Made by a program: the position numbers and the translations under genes
The notes under the pieces: generated by a model
What the model was told of the DNA's origin: nothing
The model's input: only the letters and a program-made list of their open reading frames with translations
Database searches by the model: none
Shown: piece after piece, positions 9,261-17,671 of the stretch
Position numbering within the stretch: the first letter of the stretch is position 1
Layout of the letters: each line of letters begins with the position of its first letter
NCBI RefSeq assembly: GCF_019449275.2
Contig: NZ_JAHZQZ020000018.1
Location: forward strand, 310,001 to 374,000
From: Microbacterium sp. HD4P20
GTDB lineage: Bacteria > Actinomycetota > Actinomycetes > Actinomycetales > Microbacteriaceae
DNA: 64,000 nucleotides
Direction of reading: 5' to 3'

Positions 9261-10570
9261 CCCGCCCAGGTGGCACGTGGCAGAACTGGGGACGCTCCGA
9301 GCGCGTGCGTCCCCGGCGTGTGGAGTTCCCGCGGACGATCGAGGCCGTCCAGCGAGCGGTGATGGCGGCGTCGGAACGAGGGATGCCGGTCAAGGCAGTG
9401 GGCGCTGGGCACAGCTTCACCGGGATTGCGGTGGCGCCCGGCCTACTCCTGGAGCTTCGCGACATGACCGGACTCGTCTCGGTCGACGCCGACCGCAGCA
9501 GGGCGACCTTCCTGGCGGGCACGCGCCTGCACCAGGTCCCGGCGCTCCTCGCGCCCTACGGGCTGGCGATGGAGAACCTGGGAGACATCGATCAGCAGTC
9601 GATCGCCGGCGCGATCTCGACCGGAACGCACGGCACCGGCGCGCGGTTCGGTGGCATCGCGACCCAGGTGGTGGGGGCGACGATCGTCACGGCCGAGGGC
9701 GAGCTGCTGCGAGTCGACGACGAGGAGAATGCCGAGCTCGTGCCGGCGGTGGCGCTCGGGCTCGGTGCCCTCGGCATCCTGGTGGAAGTCACTCTCCAGT
9801 GCGTGCCGTCGTTCGTGCTCCACGCGGTGGAGCAGCCCGAGCCGCTCGACGAGGTGCTCGACGCGCTCGAGGACCGGGCAGCGGCCGCCGACCACTTCGA
9901 GTTCTACTGGTTCCCGCACACCGACCGCGCGATGACGAAGACCAACACGCGGCTGCCCGCCGACGCGCCGCGGCATCCGCTCACGCCCGTGGGCAAGTGG
10001 ATCGATGACGCGCTCGTCGGCACGGGCCTGCACCAGGTCGCGTGCAGCGTGGCACGGGTTGTTCCCGTCGCGATCCCCGCCATCAACCGGCTTTCGGTGC
10101 GGATGTGGGGGGATCGCGAGTTCACGGATGCCTCGGCGCGCGTCTTCGCGACGTCACGAGCAGTGCGATTCCGCGAGATGGAGTACGCACTGCCGGTCGA
10201 GAACGTGCGATCCGCCTTCGACGAGCTTCGTGAATTGGTCGATGAACGCGGCTGGCGCATCTCGTTCCCGGTCGAGGTGCGGTTCGCCGCGGCGGATGCC
10301 GTATGGATGTCGACCGCCTACGGACGGGCGACCGGTTACATCGCCGTTCATCGGTACTGGCGGGACGATCCGACGGAGTACTTCGAGGCGGTCGAGCAGA
10401 TCATGGTGAGCCACGACGGTCGGCCGCACTGGGGAAAGATGCACACACTCGACGCCGGTGTGCTGCGCGAGCGCTATCCGCGCTTCGACGAGTTCGTCGC
10501 GCTCCGGGATCGCCTGGACCCCGATCGGCTGCTGCGCAACCCCCATCTGGATCGCGTCCTCGGTGGGTAA
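9257..10570 (+). CDS. D-arabinono-1,4-lactone oxidase-type FAD-linked oxidoreductase
   Basis: 437 residues of the vanillyl-alcohol oxidase family. The FAD domain carries MPVKAVGAGHSFTGIAV and NLGDIDQQSIAGAISTGTHG, followed by GTGARFGGIATQVVGATIV. The ALO-type C-terminal domain includes HWGKMHTLDA and RYPRFDEFVALRDRLDPDRLLRN (the conserved HWGK). Such enzymes oxidise aldono-lactones or alditols with oxygen or other acceptors; the exact sugar is unknown. GTG 9257 overlaps the upstream stop and gives the family length. Confidence 0.9.
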   Translation: MTRPGGTWQNWGRSERVRPRRVEFPRTIEAVQRAVMAASERGMPVKAVGAGHSFTGIAVAPGLLLELRDMTGLVSVDADRSRATFLAGTRLHQVPALLAPYGLAMENLGDIDQQSIAGAISTGTHGTGARFGGIATQVVGATIVTAEGELLRVDDEENAELVPAVALGLGALGILVEVTLQCVPSFVLHAVEQPEPLDEVLDALEDRAAAADHFEFYWFPHTDRAMTKTNTRLPADAPRHPLTPVGKWIDDALVGTGLHQVACSVARVVPVAIPAINRLSVRMWGDREFTDASARVFATSRAVRFREMEYALPVENVRSAFDELRELVDERGWRISFPVEVRFAAADAVWMSTAYGRATGYIAVHRYWRDDPTEYFEAVEQIMVSHDGRPHWGKMHTLDAGVLRERYPRFDEFVALRDRLDPDRLLRNPHLDRVLGG

Positions 10571-10618
10571 CGGCTGAGAGTCCTGGTCGGGGGCGCATTC
10601 CGCGTCGGCGCGCGTGGC

Positions 10619-10624
10619 TAGGAT
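10619..10624 (+). promoter_or_regulatory. -10 box upstream of lemA
   Basis: TAGGAT ending 28 bases before the lemA ATG. The implied leader of about 20 bases contains CGGAG as a ribosome binding site. Confidence 0.35.
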
Positions 10625-10652
10625 GAGGGCAAACCTCGAACGGAGTCTCGGT

Positions 10653-11219
10653 ATGGAATGGCTGATCGCGGTCATCATCGTGGTGGCACTCGTGCTGATC
10701 GCCGGCATCTACCTGTGGGCGACCTACAACTCGCTCGTGCAGTTGAACGTGCGCGTGGACGAGGCCTGGAGCGACATCACGGTGCAGCTCAAGCGGCGCG
10801 CAGACCTGCTGCCGAACCTGATCGAGACCGTGAAGGGGTACGCCGCTCATGAGAAGGCGGTCTTCGAGAACGTCACGCGCGCACGCGCCGAGACGCTGTC
10901 GGCCTCCGGCCCTGCCGAGGCGGGAGTCGCCGAAGGACACATGCAGCAGGCGTTGAAGTCGCTGTTCGCGGTCGCCGAGGCGTACCCCCAGCTGCAAGCG
11001 AGTCAGAACTTCCTGCAGCTGCAGCAGTCGATCGTCGACACCGAAGACAAGGTTCAGGCGTCACGCCGCTTCTACAACGGCGGCGTGCGCGAGCTGAACA
11101 CCAAGATCAAGGTCTTCCCGAACAACATGTTCGCCCGCAACCTGGGCTTCCACGAGCGCGAGTTCTTCGAGGTCATCGACGGCGCCGCCATCTCCGAGCC
11201 GCCGCGCGTCCAGTTCTGA
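10653..11219 (+). CDS. lemA: LemA family membrane protein
   Basis: 188 residues. The N-terminal membrane anchor MEWLIAVIIVVALVLIAGIY is followed by the family core YNSLVQLNVRVDEAWSDITV, RRADLLPNLIETVKGYAAHE, a long helical region with ASQNFLQLQQSIVDTEDKVQ, and the C-terminal RFYNGGVRELNTKIKVFPNN and GFHEREFFEV. LemA proteins expose a helical bundle outside the membrane; their role is unclear. ATG 10653 was chosen because it begins the membrane anchor directly. Confidence 0.93.
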   Translation: MEWLIAVIIVVALVLIAGIYLWATYNSLVQLNVRVDEAWSDITVQLKRRADLLPNLIETVKGYAAHEKAVFENVTRARAETLSASGPAEAGVAEGHMQQALKSLFAVAEAYPQLQASQNFLQLQQSIVDTEDKVQASRRFYNGGVRELNTKIKVFPNNMFARNLGFHEREFFEVIDGAAISEPPRVQF

Positions 11220-11236
11220 CGCGACAACCTCGCACC

Positions 11237-12343
11237 ATGCCTCACCGCCTCTCGCGTGAGCAGGCGCGTCGCATCGCGGTGCGCGCGCAGCTGCTCAGCC
11301 AGGAGCGGCCGGCGGGGATCGTGGAGACGATCGACGCGCTGACGATCGTCAACATCGAGCCCACCGCCGCGGTCGCCCCGAGCGCCGACCACATCCTGTG
11401 GAGTCGCCTCGGCTGGCCGTACCAGCCGGCAGACCTCGCGAGGCTCGTGGAACAGGACCGCGCGGTGTTCGAATGGGGCGGCTTCTATCGCACCATGACG
11501 GACCTCCCGCTGCTTCTTCCCGAGATGCGCGAGCGGCCATATTCGGCCGAGGCGCGGGCGTGGCTGTCGGCGAATGACCGCTTCCGGCGTGATGTGCTCG
11601 ACCGGCTGCGCAGCGATGGTCCGCTGCGTCCGGCGGACATCCCTGACACCGCTCAGGTCTCGTGGCGGTCATCCGGCTGGACGAACAATCGCAACACCCT
11701 GCAGATGCTCGAGATGCTCGTGCTCCGAGGCGACGTCGCCATCGCGTCCAGGGATCGGGCGGGCCGCAGATTCGACCTGGCAGAACGCGTCTACCCGGCC
11801 GACGTCGCAGAGCTGTCCGCCGAGGAGGCCGCCCGCGAGCGGGCCGAGCGTCGCCTGGCATCGCTGGGTCTGGCGCGTGCGAAGGGCATCGCGCAGCCCC
11901 TGGAGCCCATCGACGTGGGGGAGGTCGGCGAGGAGGCCGTTGTCGACGGCGTCGACGGCACATGGCGGGTCGACCCGCAGTCCCTGCGCGACGCCGAGGC
12001 AGCCTTCACGCCGAGAACGGCACTGCTATCGCCGTTCGACCGGCTGGTCTTCGACCGGCGGCGCTTGGAGGAACTGTTCGACTACGAGTACCTGCTCGAG
12101 ATGTACAAGCCCGCCGCCAAGCGGCGCTGGGGCTACTTCGCGCTGCCGATCCTGCACGGCGACCGGTTCGTCGGCAAGCTCGACGCCAAGGCCGATCGCA
12201 AGCAAGGCGTGCTGCATGTATTCGCGGTGCACGAGGACGAGCCCTTCGGCGACGATCTGACGGCGGCGGTAGAGGGCGAGATCGCCGACCTCGCCCGATG
12301 GCTCACACTCGAGGTGCGCGGCACGGCGACCGCGCGCCGGTGA
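11237..12343 (+). CDS. Winged-helix YcaQ/AlkZ-family protein (putative DNA crosslink glycosylase), copy 1
   Basis: 368 residues. The HTH_42/YcaQ family is shown by LSREQARRIAVRAQLLSQER, ILWSRLGWPYQPADLARLVE, WRSSGWTNNRNTLQMLEMLV, the winged-helix linker, and LLSPFDRLVFDRRRLEELFD with YEYLLEMYKPAAKRRWGYFA. Characterised relatives unhook interstrand DNA crosslinks (YcaQ) or remove azinomycin adducts (AlkZ). The catalytic QxQ/QxD motif was not confirmed here, so activity is inference. A second, only moderately similar family member converges on it 55 bases away. Confidence 0.85.
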   Translation: MPHRLSREQARRIAVRAQLLSQERPAGIVETIDALTIVNIEPTAAVAPSADHILWSRLGWPYQPADLARLVEQDRAVFEWGGFYRTMTDLPLLLPEMRERPYSAEARAWLSANDRFRRDVLDRLRSDGPLRPADIPDTAQVSWRSSGWTNNRNTLQMLEMLVLRGDVAIASRDRAGRRFDLAERVYPADVAELSAEEAARERAERRLASLGLARAKGIAQPLEPIDVGEVGEEAVVDGVDGTWRVDPQSLRDAEAAFTPRTALLSPFDRLVFDRRRLEELFDYEYLLEMYKPAAKRRWGYFALPILHGDRFVGKLDAKADRKQGVLHVFAVHEDEPFGDDLTAAVEGEIADLARWLTLEVRGTATARR

Positions 12344-12398
12344 TCAGCGCACCGCGAGCACCATCTCGTCGCCCGAGAAGCGGATCGACCCGCGCACG

Positions 12399-13676
12399 CT
12401 AGCCGGACGGCTCGTCGGCGGCGAGCGCAACGGGTTCGCGGGCGCCGGCTTCATGGCGCCGCACGCCGGGCATGGCGCGCGCCAGGTCCTCGACGGCATC
12501 GCCCCAGCGAGAGATGGACACCGATTCCAATCCCTGCCACGCCGCCGCGATGCGCAGCTCGTCGGCCAGCCGTGCCGGGGCATCGACAGGCGCGCCGTGC
12601 TCCCACCATGCCGACTGGACCAGGAGCGTGGACGCGGCGCGGTCGGCCTTGAGATCGACGCGGCCGACGAGGTCGTCGCCCACCAGGACCGGAAGCGAGT
12701 AGTACCCGTAGCGCCGCTTGTGCGCGGGCGTGTAGATCTCGATGCGGTACTCGAACTCGAAGAGGCGCTCGGCGCGGTCGCGGAACCACACGACGGGGTC
12801 GAAGGGCGTGAGGACCGCGGTGGCGTCCACACGACGCGGAATCGAAGCGTCGGCGTGCAGCCAGGCTTTCGCGGCCCGTCCGCCGCTGGTCCAGCCCTCA
12901 ACGGTGACCGGGTGCAGCTCGCCGGCGTCGGTGAGGTCGGCGACCGCCGACAACACAGCCTTGCGGTCGCTGATGCGCCAGTAGTCCGCGAGGTCTGCTG
13001 CGGTCGCCACACCGTAGGCGCGGGCGGCGCGGCGCACCAGCTCGCGGACCGCCTCATCACGCGGAACGCGGACGGCGAGCGACTCAGCCGGGATCACGTG
13101 CTCGGCGAGCCCGTAGCGCCGTTCGAAGCCGCGACGGCCCGCGATCGCCACCTCGCCGAACAGCCACAGGTACTCCAGGGCGTGCTTGACCACGTCCCAG
13201 TCCCACCACGGTCCGCGTGCGCCCTTCTTGGAGTCGTGCTCGATCTGCGCAGGGCGCAGGGGCCCACGGTCGGCCAACTCGGCACGGACCCAGTCGACGG
13301 TCTCGCGGTGCGTGTCGAACCACCCACCGGGCTTCGACCCGTATTTGTCTCGCAGCGCTTTCATGCGGAAGTCGAACAGGCCCCAGTCCGACGACGGGAT
13401 GAATGCCGCGACGTGGGCCCAGTATTCGACATAGGGCGCGCGACGAGCGAAGAGCAGCCGGTCGAGGGCGGCGGTGTCGTAGGCGCCGAGGCGAGAGAAC
13501 AACGGCATGTAGTGGGAGCGCGCGAACACGTTGACAGAGTCGATCTGCAGCGTCGCCATGCGGGAGAGCGCGGCGTTCAGCTGCCGGGTCCCGGCGGTCG
13601 TGGGACGGGCGCGTCCGAACCCCTGAGCGGCCAGCGCGATGCGGCGCGCCTCGGCGCCGCTCAGATTCGACTTCAC
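12399..13676 (-). CDS. Winged-helix YcaQ/AlkZ-family protein (putative DNA crosslink glycosylase), copy 2
   Basis: 425 residues. LSGAEARRIALAAQGFGRAR, MATLQIDSVNVFARSHYMPL (with the QxD-type motif LQIDSV), YVEYWAHVAAFIPSSDWGLF, FERRYGLAEHVIP and VLTPFDPVVWFRDRAERLFE with YRIEIYTPAHKRRYGYYSLP define the family. The LQIDS motif corresponds to the catalytic region of YcaQ, so this copy is the better candidate for an active glycosylase. GTG 13676 was chosen over GTG 13706 because a TAGGCT box lies seven bases upstream. The last 20 residues are not conserved-looking. Confidence 0.87.
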   Translation of the reverse strand: MKSNLSGAEARRIALAAQGFGRARPTTAGTRQLNAALSRMATLQIDSVNVFARSHYMPLFSRLGAYDTAALDRLLFARRAPYVEYWAHVAAFIPSSDWGLFDFRMKALRDKYGSKPGGWFDTHRETVDWVRAELADRGPLRPAQIEHDSKKGARGPWWDWDVVKHALEYLWLFGEVAIAGRRGFERRYGLAEHVIPAESLAVRVPRDEAVRELVRRAARAYGVATAADLADYWRISDRKAVLSAVADLTDAGELHPVTVEGWTSGGRAAKAWLHADASIPRRVDATAVLTPFDPVVWFRDRAERLFEFEYRIEIYTPAHKRRYGYYSLPVLVGDDLVGRVDLKADRAASTLLVQSAWWEHGAPVDAPARLADELRIAAAWQGLESVSISRWGDAVEDLARAMPGVRRHEAGAREPVALAADEPSG

Positions 13677-13683
13677 GCGCGTC

Positions 13684-13689
13684 AGCCTA
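13684..13689 (-). promoter_or_regulatory. -10 box of a leaderless YcaQ-like gene
   Basis: TAGGCT on the minus strand, seven bases before GTG 13676. It decides the start: the longer GTG frame from 13706 would begin upstream of this promoter. Confidence 0.5.
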
Positions 13690-13764
13690 GCCACGGGCTC
13701 CGACACGCCACGCCTCGCGACCGGCCGGGCGGCGGTCCATGACTCCCGCGGAATGCGACCGTCC

Positions 13765-13770
13765 TAGACT
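13765..13770 (+). promoter_or_regulatory. -10 box of a leaderless transporter gene
   Basis: TAGACT, six bases, then ATG 13777, with no Shine-Dalgarno sequence between. Confidence 0.5.
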
Positions 13771-13776
13771 GGCGGA

Positions 13777-14967
13777 ATGAGCGGCTCCGACGACAAGCCC
13801 CGCGGCTCGCTCTTCGACGCCCTTCGCGACAGGAGCAGAGTCGTCTCGACCGAGCTCTCCGGCTCGATGCCCCGCGGCCTCAGGATCGCGACCGCGTACT
13901 CCTGGCGGTTCCTCGTGGTCGCCGCTGCGATCGGGGTGGCCGTGTGGCTGGTCATCCAGCTGAAGCTCCTCGTGATCCCGCTGCTGATCGCGATCCTCGT
14001 GAGCGCGCTGCTGTACCCCGCGTTCACGTGGATGCTGCGCCATCGCGTGCCGCGCTGGATCGCGATCGTCGTGTCGGTGGTGAGCACTCTCGCCATCGTC
14101 ACCGGTCTGCTCTGGCTCGCCGTCTGGCAGATCACCCGACAATGGTCTTCGGTGCAGGCCCGCACGGTCGACGCGATCGGAGAGTTCCGCCAGTACCTCA
14201 TCGAGGGTCCGCTCCACCTCAGCGCGGAACAGATCGACGATCTGCTCGCCCAGGGGTGGAGCTTTCTGCAGGAGCAGGCCGAACTGCTGTGGTCGGGCGC
14301 GCTCGCGATCGGCTCCACTCTCGGGCACGTGGTGACCGGGGCTCTGCTGGCGATCTTCATCCTGCTGTGCCTGCTCGCCGACGGGGCCGGCATCTGGCGC
14401 TGGGTGCTCAAGCTGTTCCCCAAGCGGGCGCGCCCTGCCGCCGACGGCGCCGGCCGGGCAGGCTGGGTGACGGTGGTGAACTACGCCCGCACGCAGCTGC
14501 TGGTCGCGACCATCGACGCGATCGGCATCGGCCTGGGCGCATTCCTCCTCGGCGTGCCACTGGCGATCCCCATCGGGGTCCTGGTCTTCCTCGGTGCGTT
14601 CATCCCGTTCGTCGGCGCGGTGGTCACCGGCGCGGTCGCCGTGTTCCTCGCGCTGGTGTACAACGGGCCGTGGATCGCGCTGTGGATGCTGATCGTGGTC
14701 CTGGGCGTGCAGCAGCTGGAGGGTCACGTGCTGCAGCCGCTCCTCATGGGCTCGGCCGTCAAGGTGCACCCGCTCGCCGTCGTGCTGGTCGTGGCCGGAG
14801 GCGCCATGATCGCCGGCATCCCCGGTGCCCTGTTCGCGGTGCCGCTCGCGGCCTTCATCAACGTCGTCGCGGTCTATATCGGCCAGCGGGCGTGGGAGAC
14901 CGGCGTCAGACCCAGCGGTGACCTGATCTGGAGCACCGTTCCCCGCCCGAGGAGGATCCGCCCGTGA
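13777..14967 (+). CDS. AI-2E family (PerM/TqsA-type) membrane transporter
   Basis: 396 residues with about eight membrane segments. The first pair is WRFLVVAAAIGVAVWLVIQL and VIPLLIAILVSALLYPAFTW. A cytoplasmic or periplasmic helical region (about 125-175) follows, and the family core is LLVATIDAIGIGLGAFLLGV, GVLVFLGAFIPFVGAVVTGA and LEGHVLQPLLMGSAVKVHPL. The family was named after AI-2 exporters but includes Na+/H+ antiporters and unknowns; the substrate is not known here. The stop overlaps ilvA as GTGA. Confidence 0.9.
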   Translation: MSGSDDKPRGSLFDALRDRSRVVSTELSGSMPRGLRIATAYSWRFLVVAAAIGVAVWLVIQLKLLVIPLLIAILVSALLYPAFTWMLRHRVPRWIAIVVSVVSTLAIVTGLLWLAVWQITRQWSSVQARTVDAIGEFRQYLIEGPLHLSAEQIDDLLAQGWSFLQEQAELLWSGALAIGSTLGHVVTGALLAIFILLCLLADGAGIWRWVLKLFPKRARPAADGAGRAGWVTVVNYARTQLLVATIDAIGIGLGAFLLGVPLAIPIGVLVFLGAFIPFVGAVVTGAVAVFLALVYNGPWIALWMLIVVLGVQQLEGHVLQPLLMGSAVKVHPLAVVLVVAGGAMIAGIPGALFAVPLAAFINVVAVYIGQRAWETGVRPSGDLIWSTVPRPRRIRP

Positions 14968-16214
14968 CGACAACGCACTCGCATCGAGCCGCGGCGCCGG
15001 CGCTGTCGGACGTCGAAGACGCCGCGGCCGCGTTGCGCGGCATCATCGTGCGCACGCCGCTCGACGAGTCCCAGCACCTCTCGGAACTGATGGGCGTTCC
15101 GGTTCATCTCAAGCTCGAGAACCTGCAGCGCACGGGTTCGTTCAAGATCCGCGGGGCCACCTACCGGCTGTCTCGGCTGACCGCCGAGGAACGTGGGCGC
15201 GGCGTGGTGGCGGCATCCGCCGGCAACCACGCGCAGGGAGTGGCGATGGCCGCGAAGTCGCTCGGCATCCCGGCGACGATCTTCATGCCACTGGGTGTGC
15301 CGGTGCCCAAGCTGCTCGCCACGCGCGGGTACGGCGCCGACGTGGTGCTGGAGGGCGCGACGGTCGAGACGCCGCTGCGGCTGGCGGCCGATTTCGCCGA
15401 GCGCACCGGTGCGGTGTTCATCCACCCGTTCGACCATCCGGACATCATCGCCGGTCAGGGTACCCTCGGCCTCGAGCTCATGGACGAAATGCCCGATCTC
15501 GACACCGTCGTGTTGGGCATCGGCGGCGGTGGGCTCATCGCCGGCGTCGCGGCCGCGGTCAAGGCCCGGGCGGCCGCCCAGGGGCGCACGGTGCGGGTCA
15601 TCGGCGTCCAGGCCGAGAACTCCGCGGCGTATCCGGCGTCGCTGAAGGCGGGGCGTCCGCTCGAAGTGCCCACCAAGCCGACCATCGCCGACGGCATCGC
15701 CGTCGCGCGTCCCGGCGATCTGCCCTTCCGCATCATCAGCGACCTGGTCGACGAGGTCGTCACGGTGACCGAGGACGACATCGCCCGCGCGCTCCTCGTG
15801 CTCCTCGAGCGGGCCAAGCAGGTGGTCGAGCCGGCGGGCGCCGTCGGCGTCGCCGCGATCCTCGCGGGCAAGATCGTCGCCACCGGACCTACGGTGAGCG
15901 TGCTGTCGGGCGGCAACATCGACCCGCTGCTGCTGCAGCGCGTCGTCGCGCACGGGCTCTCGGCATCCGGTCGCTACATGACGCTGCAGGTTCCGCTTCC
16001 CGATCGCCCTGGCCAGCTGGCACGCGTCTCAGAGCTGCTCGCGCTCGCCGGTGCGAACGTCATCGAAGTTCTCCACACCCGGCATGGCCACGGGCTTCAG
16101 ATCAGCGAGGTGATCCTGCAGCTGAGCGTCGAGACCCGCGGCGAAGAGCACCGCGCGCACGTCATCTCGGTGCTCGAAGCGGCCGGTTACGTGCCGACCG
16201 TGGTTGCGGACTGA
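14964..16214 (+). CDS. ilvA: Threonine ammonia-lyase (threonine deaminase)
   Basis: 416 residues. It converts threonine to 2-oxobutyrate, the first step toward isoleucine. The PLP lysine is Lys61 in RTGSFKIRGATYRLS. VVAASAGNHAQGVAMAAKSL, GIGGGGLIAGVAAAVKARAA and LSGGNIDPLLLQRVV (PLP phosphate loops) follow. A single C-terminal ACT-like domain (about 335-410: VPLPDRPGQLARVSELLALA) is typical of the shorter, one-ACT form rather than the two-ACT E. coli IlvA. The GTG start overlaps the transporter stop. Confidence 0.95.
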   Translation: MTTTHSHRAAAPALSDVEDAAAALRGIIVRTPLDESQHLSELMGVPVHLKLENLQRTGSFKIRGATYRLSRLTAEERGRGVVAASAGNHAQGVAMAAKSLGIPATIFMPLGVPVPKLLATRGYGADVVLEGATVETPLRLAADFAERTGAVFIHPFDHPDIIAGQGTLGLELMDEMPDLDTVVLGIGGGGLIAGVAAAVKARAAAQGRTVRVIGVQAENSAAYPASLKAGRPLEVPTKPTIADGIAVARPGDLPFRIISDLVDEVVTVTEDDIARALLVLLERAKQVVEPAGAVGVAAILAGKIVATGPTVSVLSGGNIDPLLLQRVVAHGLSASGRYMTLQVPLPDRPGQLARVSELLALAGANVIEVLHTRHGHGLQISEVILQLSVETRGEEHRAHVISVLEAAGYVPTVVAD

Positions 16215-16235
16215 CGAAGAGCACCGCTCGCGGGC

Positions 16236-16727
16236 TCACTGACCGTTGTAGGTCTCGACCTTCACGATCTCGACCGCGATCTCACGCCCGGTCGGGGCGG
16301 TGTAGGAGGTCTTCTCGCCCTCCTTGCGGCCGAGGATCGCCGCGCCCAGGGGCGAGGCTTCGCTGTAGACGTCCAGCTCCGAGCCGGCTCCGATCTCGCG
16401 GTTGCCGAGCAGGAAGACCTCTTCGCCGCCGGCGATGACCGCGGTCACGACGGTGCCCGGCTGAACGACGCCGTTGCTCTCGGGCGCTTCGCCGACCTTG
16501 GCCGACTTCAGCAGGTGCTGCAGCGTCCGGATGCGGGCCTCCTGCTTGCCCTGCTCGTCCTTGGCCGCGTGATAGCCACCGTTCTCTTTGAGGTCGCCCT
16601 CTTCGCGGGCGGCCTCGATTCGCTTGGCGATCTCTTCGCGGCCGGTGGTCGAGAGGTGTTCGAGCTCGGCGGCGAGTCGGTCGTAGGCATCCTGGGTGAG
16701 GAAGGTCTCGGGTGCGTCATTCGACAC
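16236..16727 (-). CDS. greA: Transcription elongation factor GreA
   Basis: 163 residues. It stimulates transcript cleavage by backtracked RNA polymerase. The N-terminal coiled coil has TQDAYDRLAAELEHLSTTGR, the acidic-tip residues AREEGDLKENGGYHAAKDEQ and KQEARIRTLQHLL. The C-terminal FKBP-like domain ends SPLGAAILGRKEGEKTSYTA. GTG 16727 with GGAGTC six bases upstream is preferred; a longer frame to 16781 lacks conserved sequence. The gene converges on ilvA. It sits in the common actinobacterial greA-DUF4307 neighbourhood. Confidence 0.95.
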   Translation of the reverse strand: MSNDAPETFLTQDAYDRLAAELEHLSTTGREEIAKRIEAAREEGDLKENGGYHAAKDEQGKQEARIRTLQHLLKSAKVGEAPESNGVVQPGTVVTAVIAGGEEVFLLGNREIGAGSELDVYSEASPLGAAILGRKEGEKTSYTAPTGREIAVEIVKVETYNGQ

Positions 16728-16820
16728 GGTTGACTCCTTCGATCGGCGGGGCACGTCGATAAACCGAACGCCCCGGCTCACGGCCAGGGCGCGGATCGAC
16801 TGCAGTCCCGACAGACTATG

Positions 16821-17228
16821 TCAGGTGGCAGACGAGGACAAAACCCAGCACGAGTTCACGAAGCCCGTCGTCGCCTCTGCGGTGGTGGGGATGATCTCGC
16901 GAAAAGCCCGCGCATGGGTGTCGGATGCCTCGATCTCGACGACCCGCCAGCCCACCACGCCGTGCTCCTCGTCCTGCGCCTCGATGGCGCACGCGACCGC
17001 GCGTCCCGGGGGAGCGGTGATCTGGAATCCGAGCTCGACCGAATGCTCGTCGATGATCGTGAACGAAGTGGTGTCGACGTCGACGGAGTCCAGGGTGCCC
17101 TGCACGGTGAACCAGCCGAACGCGACGACGAGGCCGACGGCGATGAGGCTCGCGGCCCCGACGATCCATCGTCGCGCGGGAGAGCGGCGGCGTCCATAGC
17201 GCTCGTCGAGCATGTCCTGCGTCGTCAT
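16821..17228 (-). CDS. DUF4307 membrane protein
   Basis: 135 residues. MTTQDMLDERYGRRRSPARR is the conserved start, followed by one membrane helix (about 22-42) and an extracytoplasmic beta-rich domain with SVELGFQITAPPGRAVACAI and GWRVVEIEASDTHARAFREI. One Cys in the ACAI strand and one near the C-terminus (VNSCWV) may form a disulfide. Function is unknown. It lies directly upstream of greA on the same strand. Confidence 0.9.
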   Translation of the reverse strand: MTTQDMLDERYGRRRSPARRWIVGAASLIAVGLVVAFGWFTVQGTLDSVDVDTTSFTIIDEHSVELGFQITAPPGRAVACAIEAQDEEHGVVGWRVVEIEASDTHARAFREIIPTTAEATTGFVNSCWVLSSSAT

Positions 17229-17243
17229 GGCGGTTCCGTCGGA

Positions 17244-17253
17244 AGATTAGGCT
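17244..17253. promoter_or_regulatory. Overlapping divergent -10 boxes
   Basis: On the minus strand TAATCT (17249-17244) faces DUF4307, whose ATG is 15 bases downstream. On the plus strand TAGGCT (17248-17253) faces the small membrane protein. The two boxes share two bases, so polymerase binding at one should exclude the other. Confidence 0.4.
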
Positions 17254-17331
17254 GGAACTCCAGGCTATGCGCTCCCGCGTGTCGCCGCCGACATCCGCAC
17301 CGCCCGCCATCCGGGCAGAACGAGGACACCC

Positions 17332-17643
17332 ATGCACGACGTGCTCGCCCTCCTGGGCGGTGCCGCGGCGACACCGACGCCGACGCCGACGCCGCAGGTC
17401 GATCCCGAGCTGGTGACACCCGGGGTGGAGGGCTTCATCATCACCGCCCTCGTCGCGGTCGCGGTGATCTTCCTCGTGTGGGACATGATGCGCCGCATCC
17501 GCCGAGGACGAGTCCGTGCCGACATCGACGAAGAGCTGCAGGCCGAGCTCGACGCCCGGGATCAGGCATCGCGAGCGGTCGAGGCGACCGACACCGACGA
17601 CGAGAGCACCGGCCCACGCGACGAGCCGACCTCCCGGCCCTGA
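17332..17643 (+). CDS. Small single-pass membrane protein, unknown function
   Basis: 103 residues. A short lead with a TPTPTPTPQ run, one membrane helix (GFIITALVAVAVIFLVWDMM, about 33-52), a basic stretch RRIRRGRVR and an acidic helical tail with DIDEELQAELDARDQA. GAGGA precedes ATG 17332. In related genomes a similar small protein lies between DUF4307 and the hemolysin III/uppS pair, supporting a real gene. No function is recognised. Confidence 0.75.
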   Translation: MHDVLALLGGAAATPTPTPTPQVDPELVTPGVEGFIITALVAVAVIFLVWDMMRRIRRGRVRADIDEELQAELDARDQASRAVEATDTDDESTGPRDEPTSRP

Positions 17644-17671
17644 CCGGTGACGCCCGGGCCCCCGGCATCCG

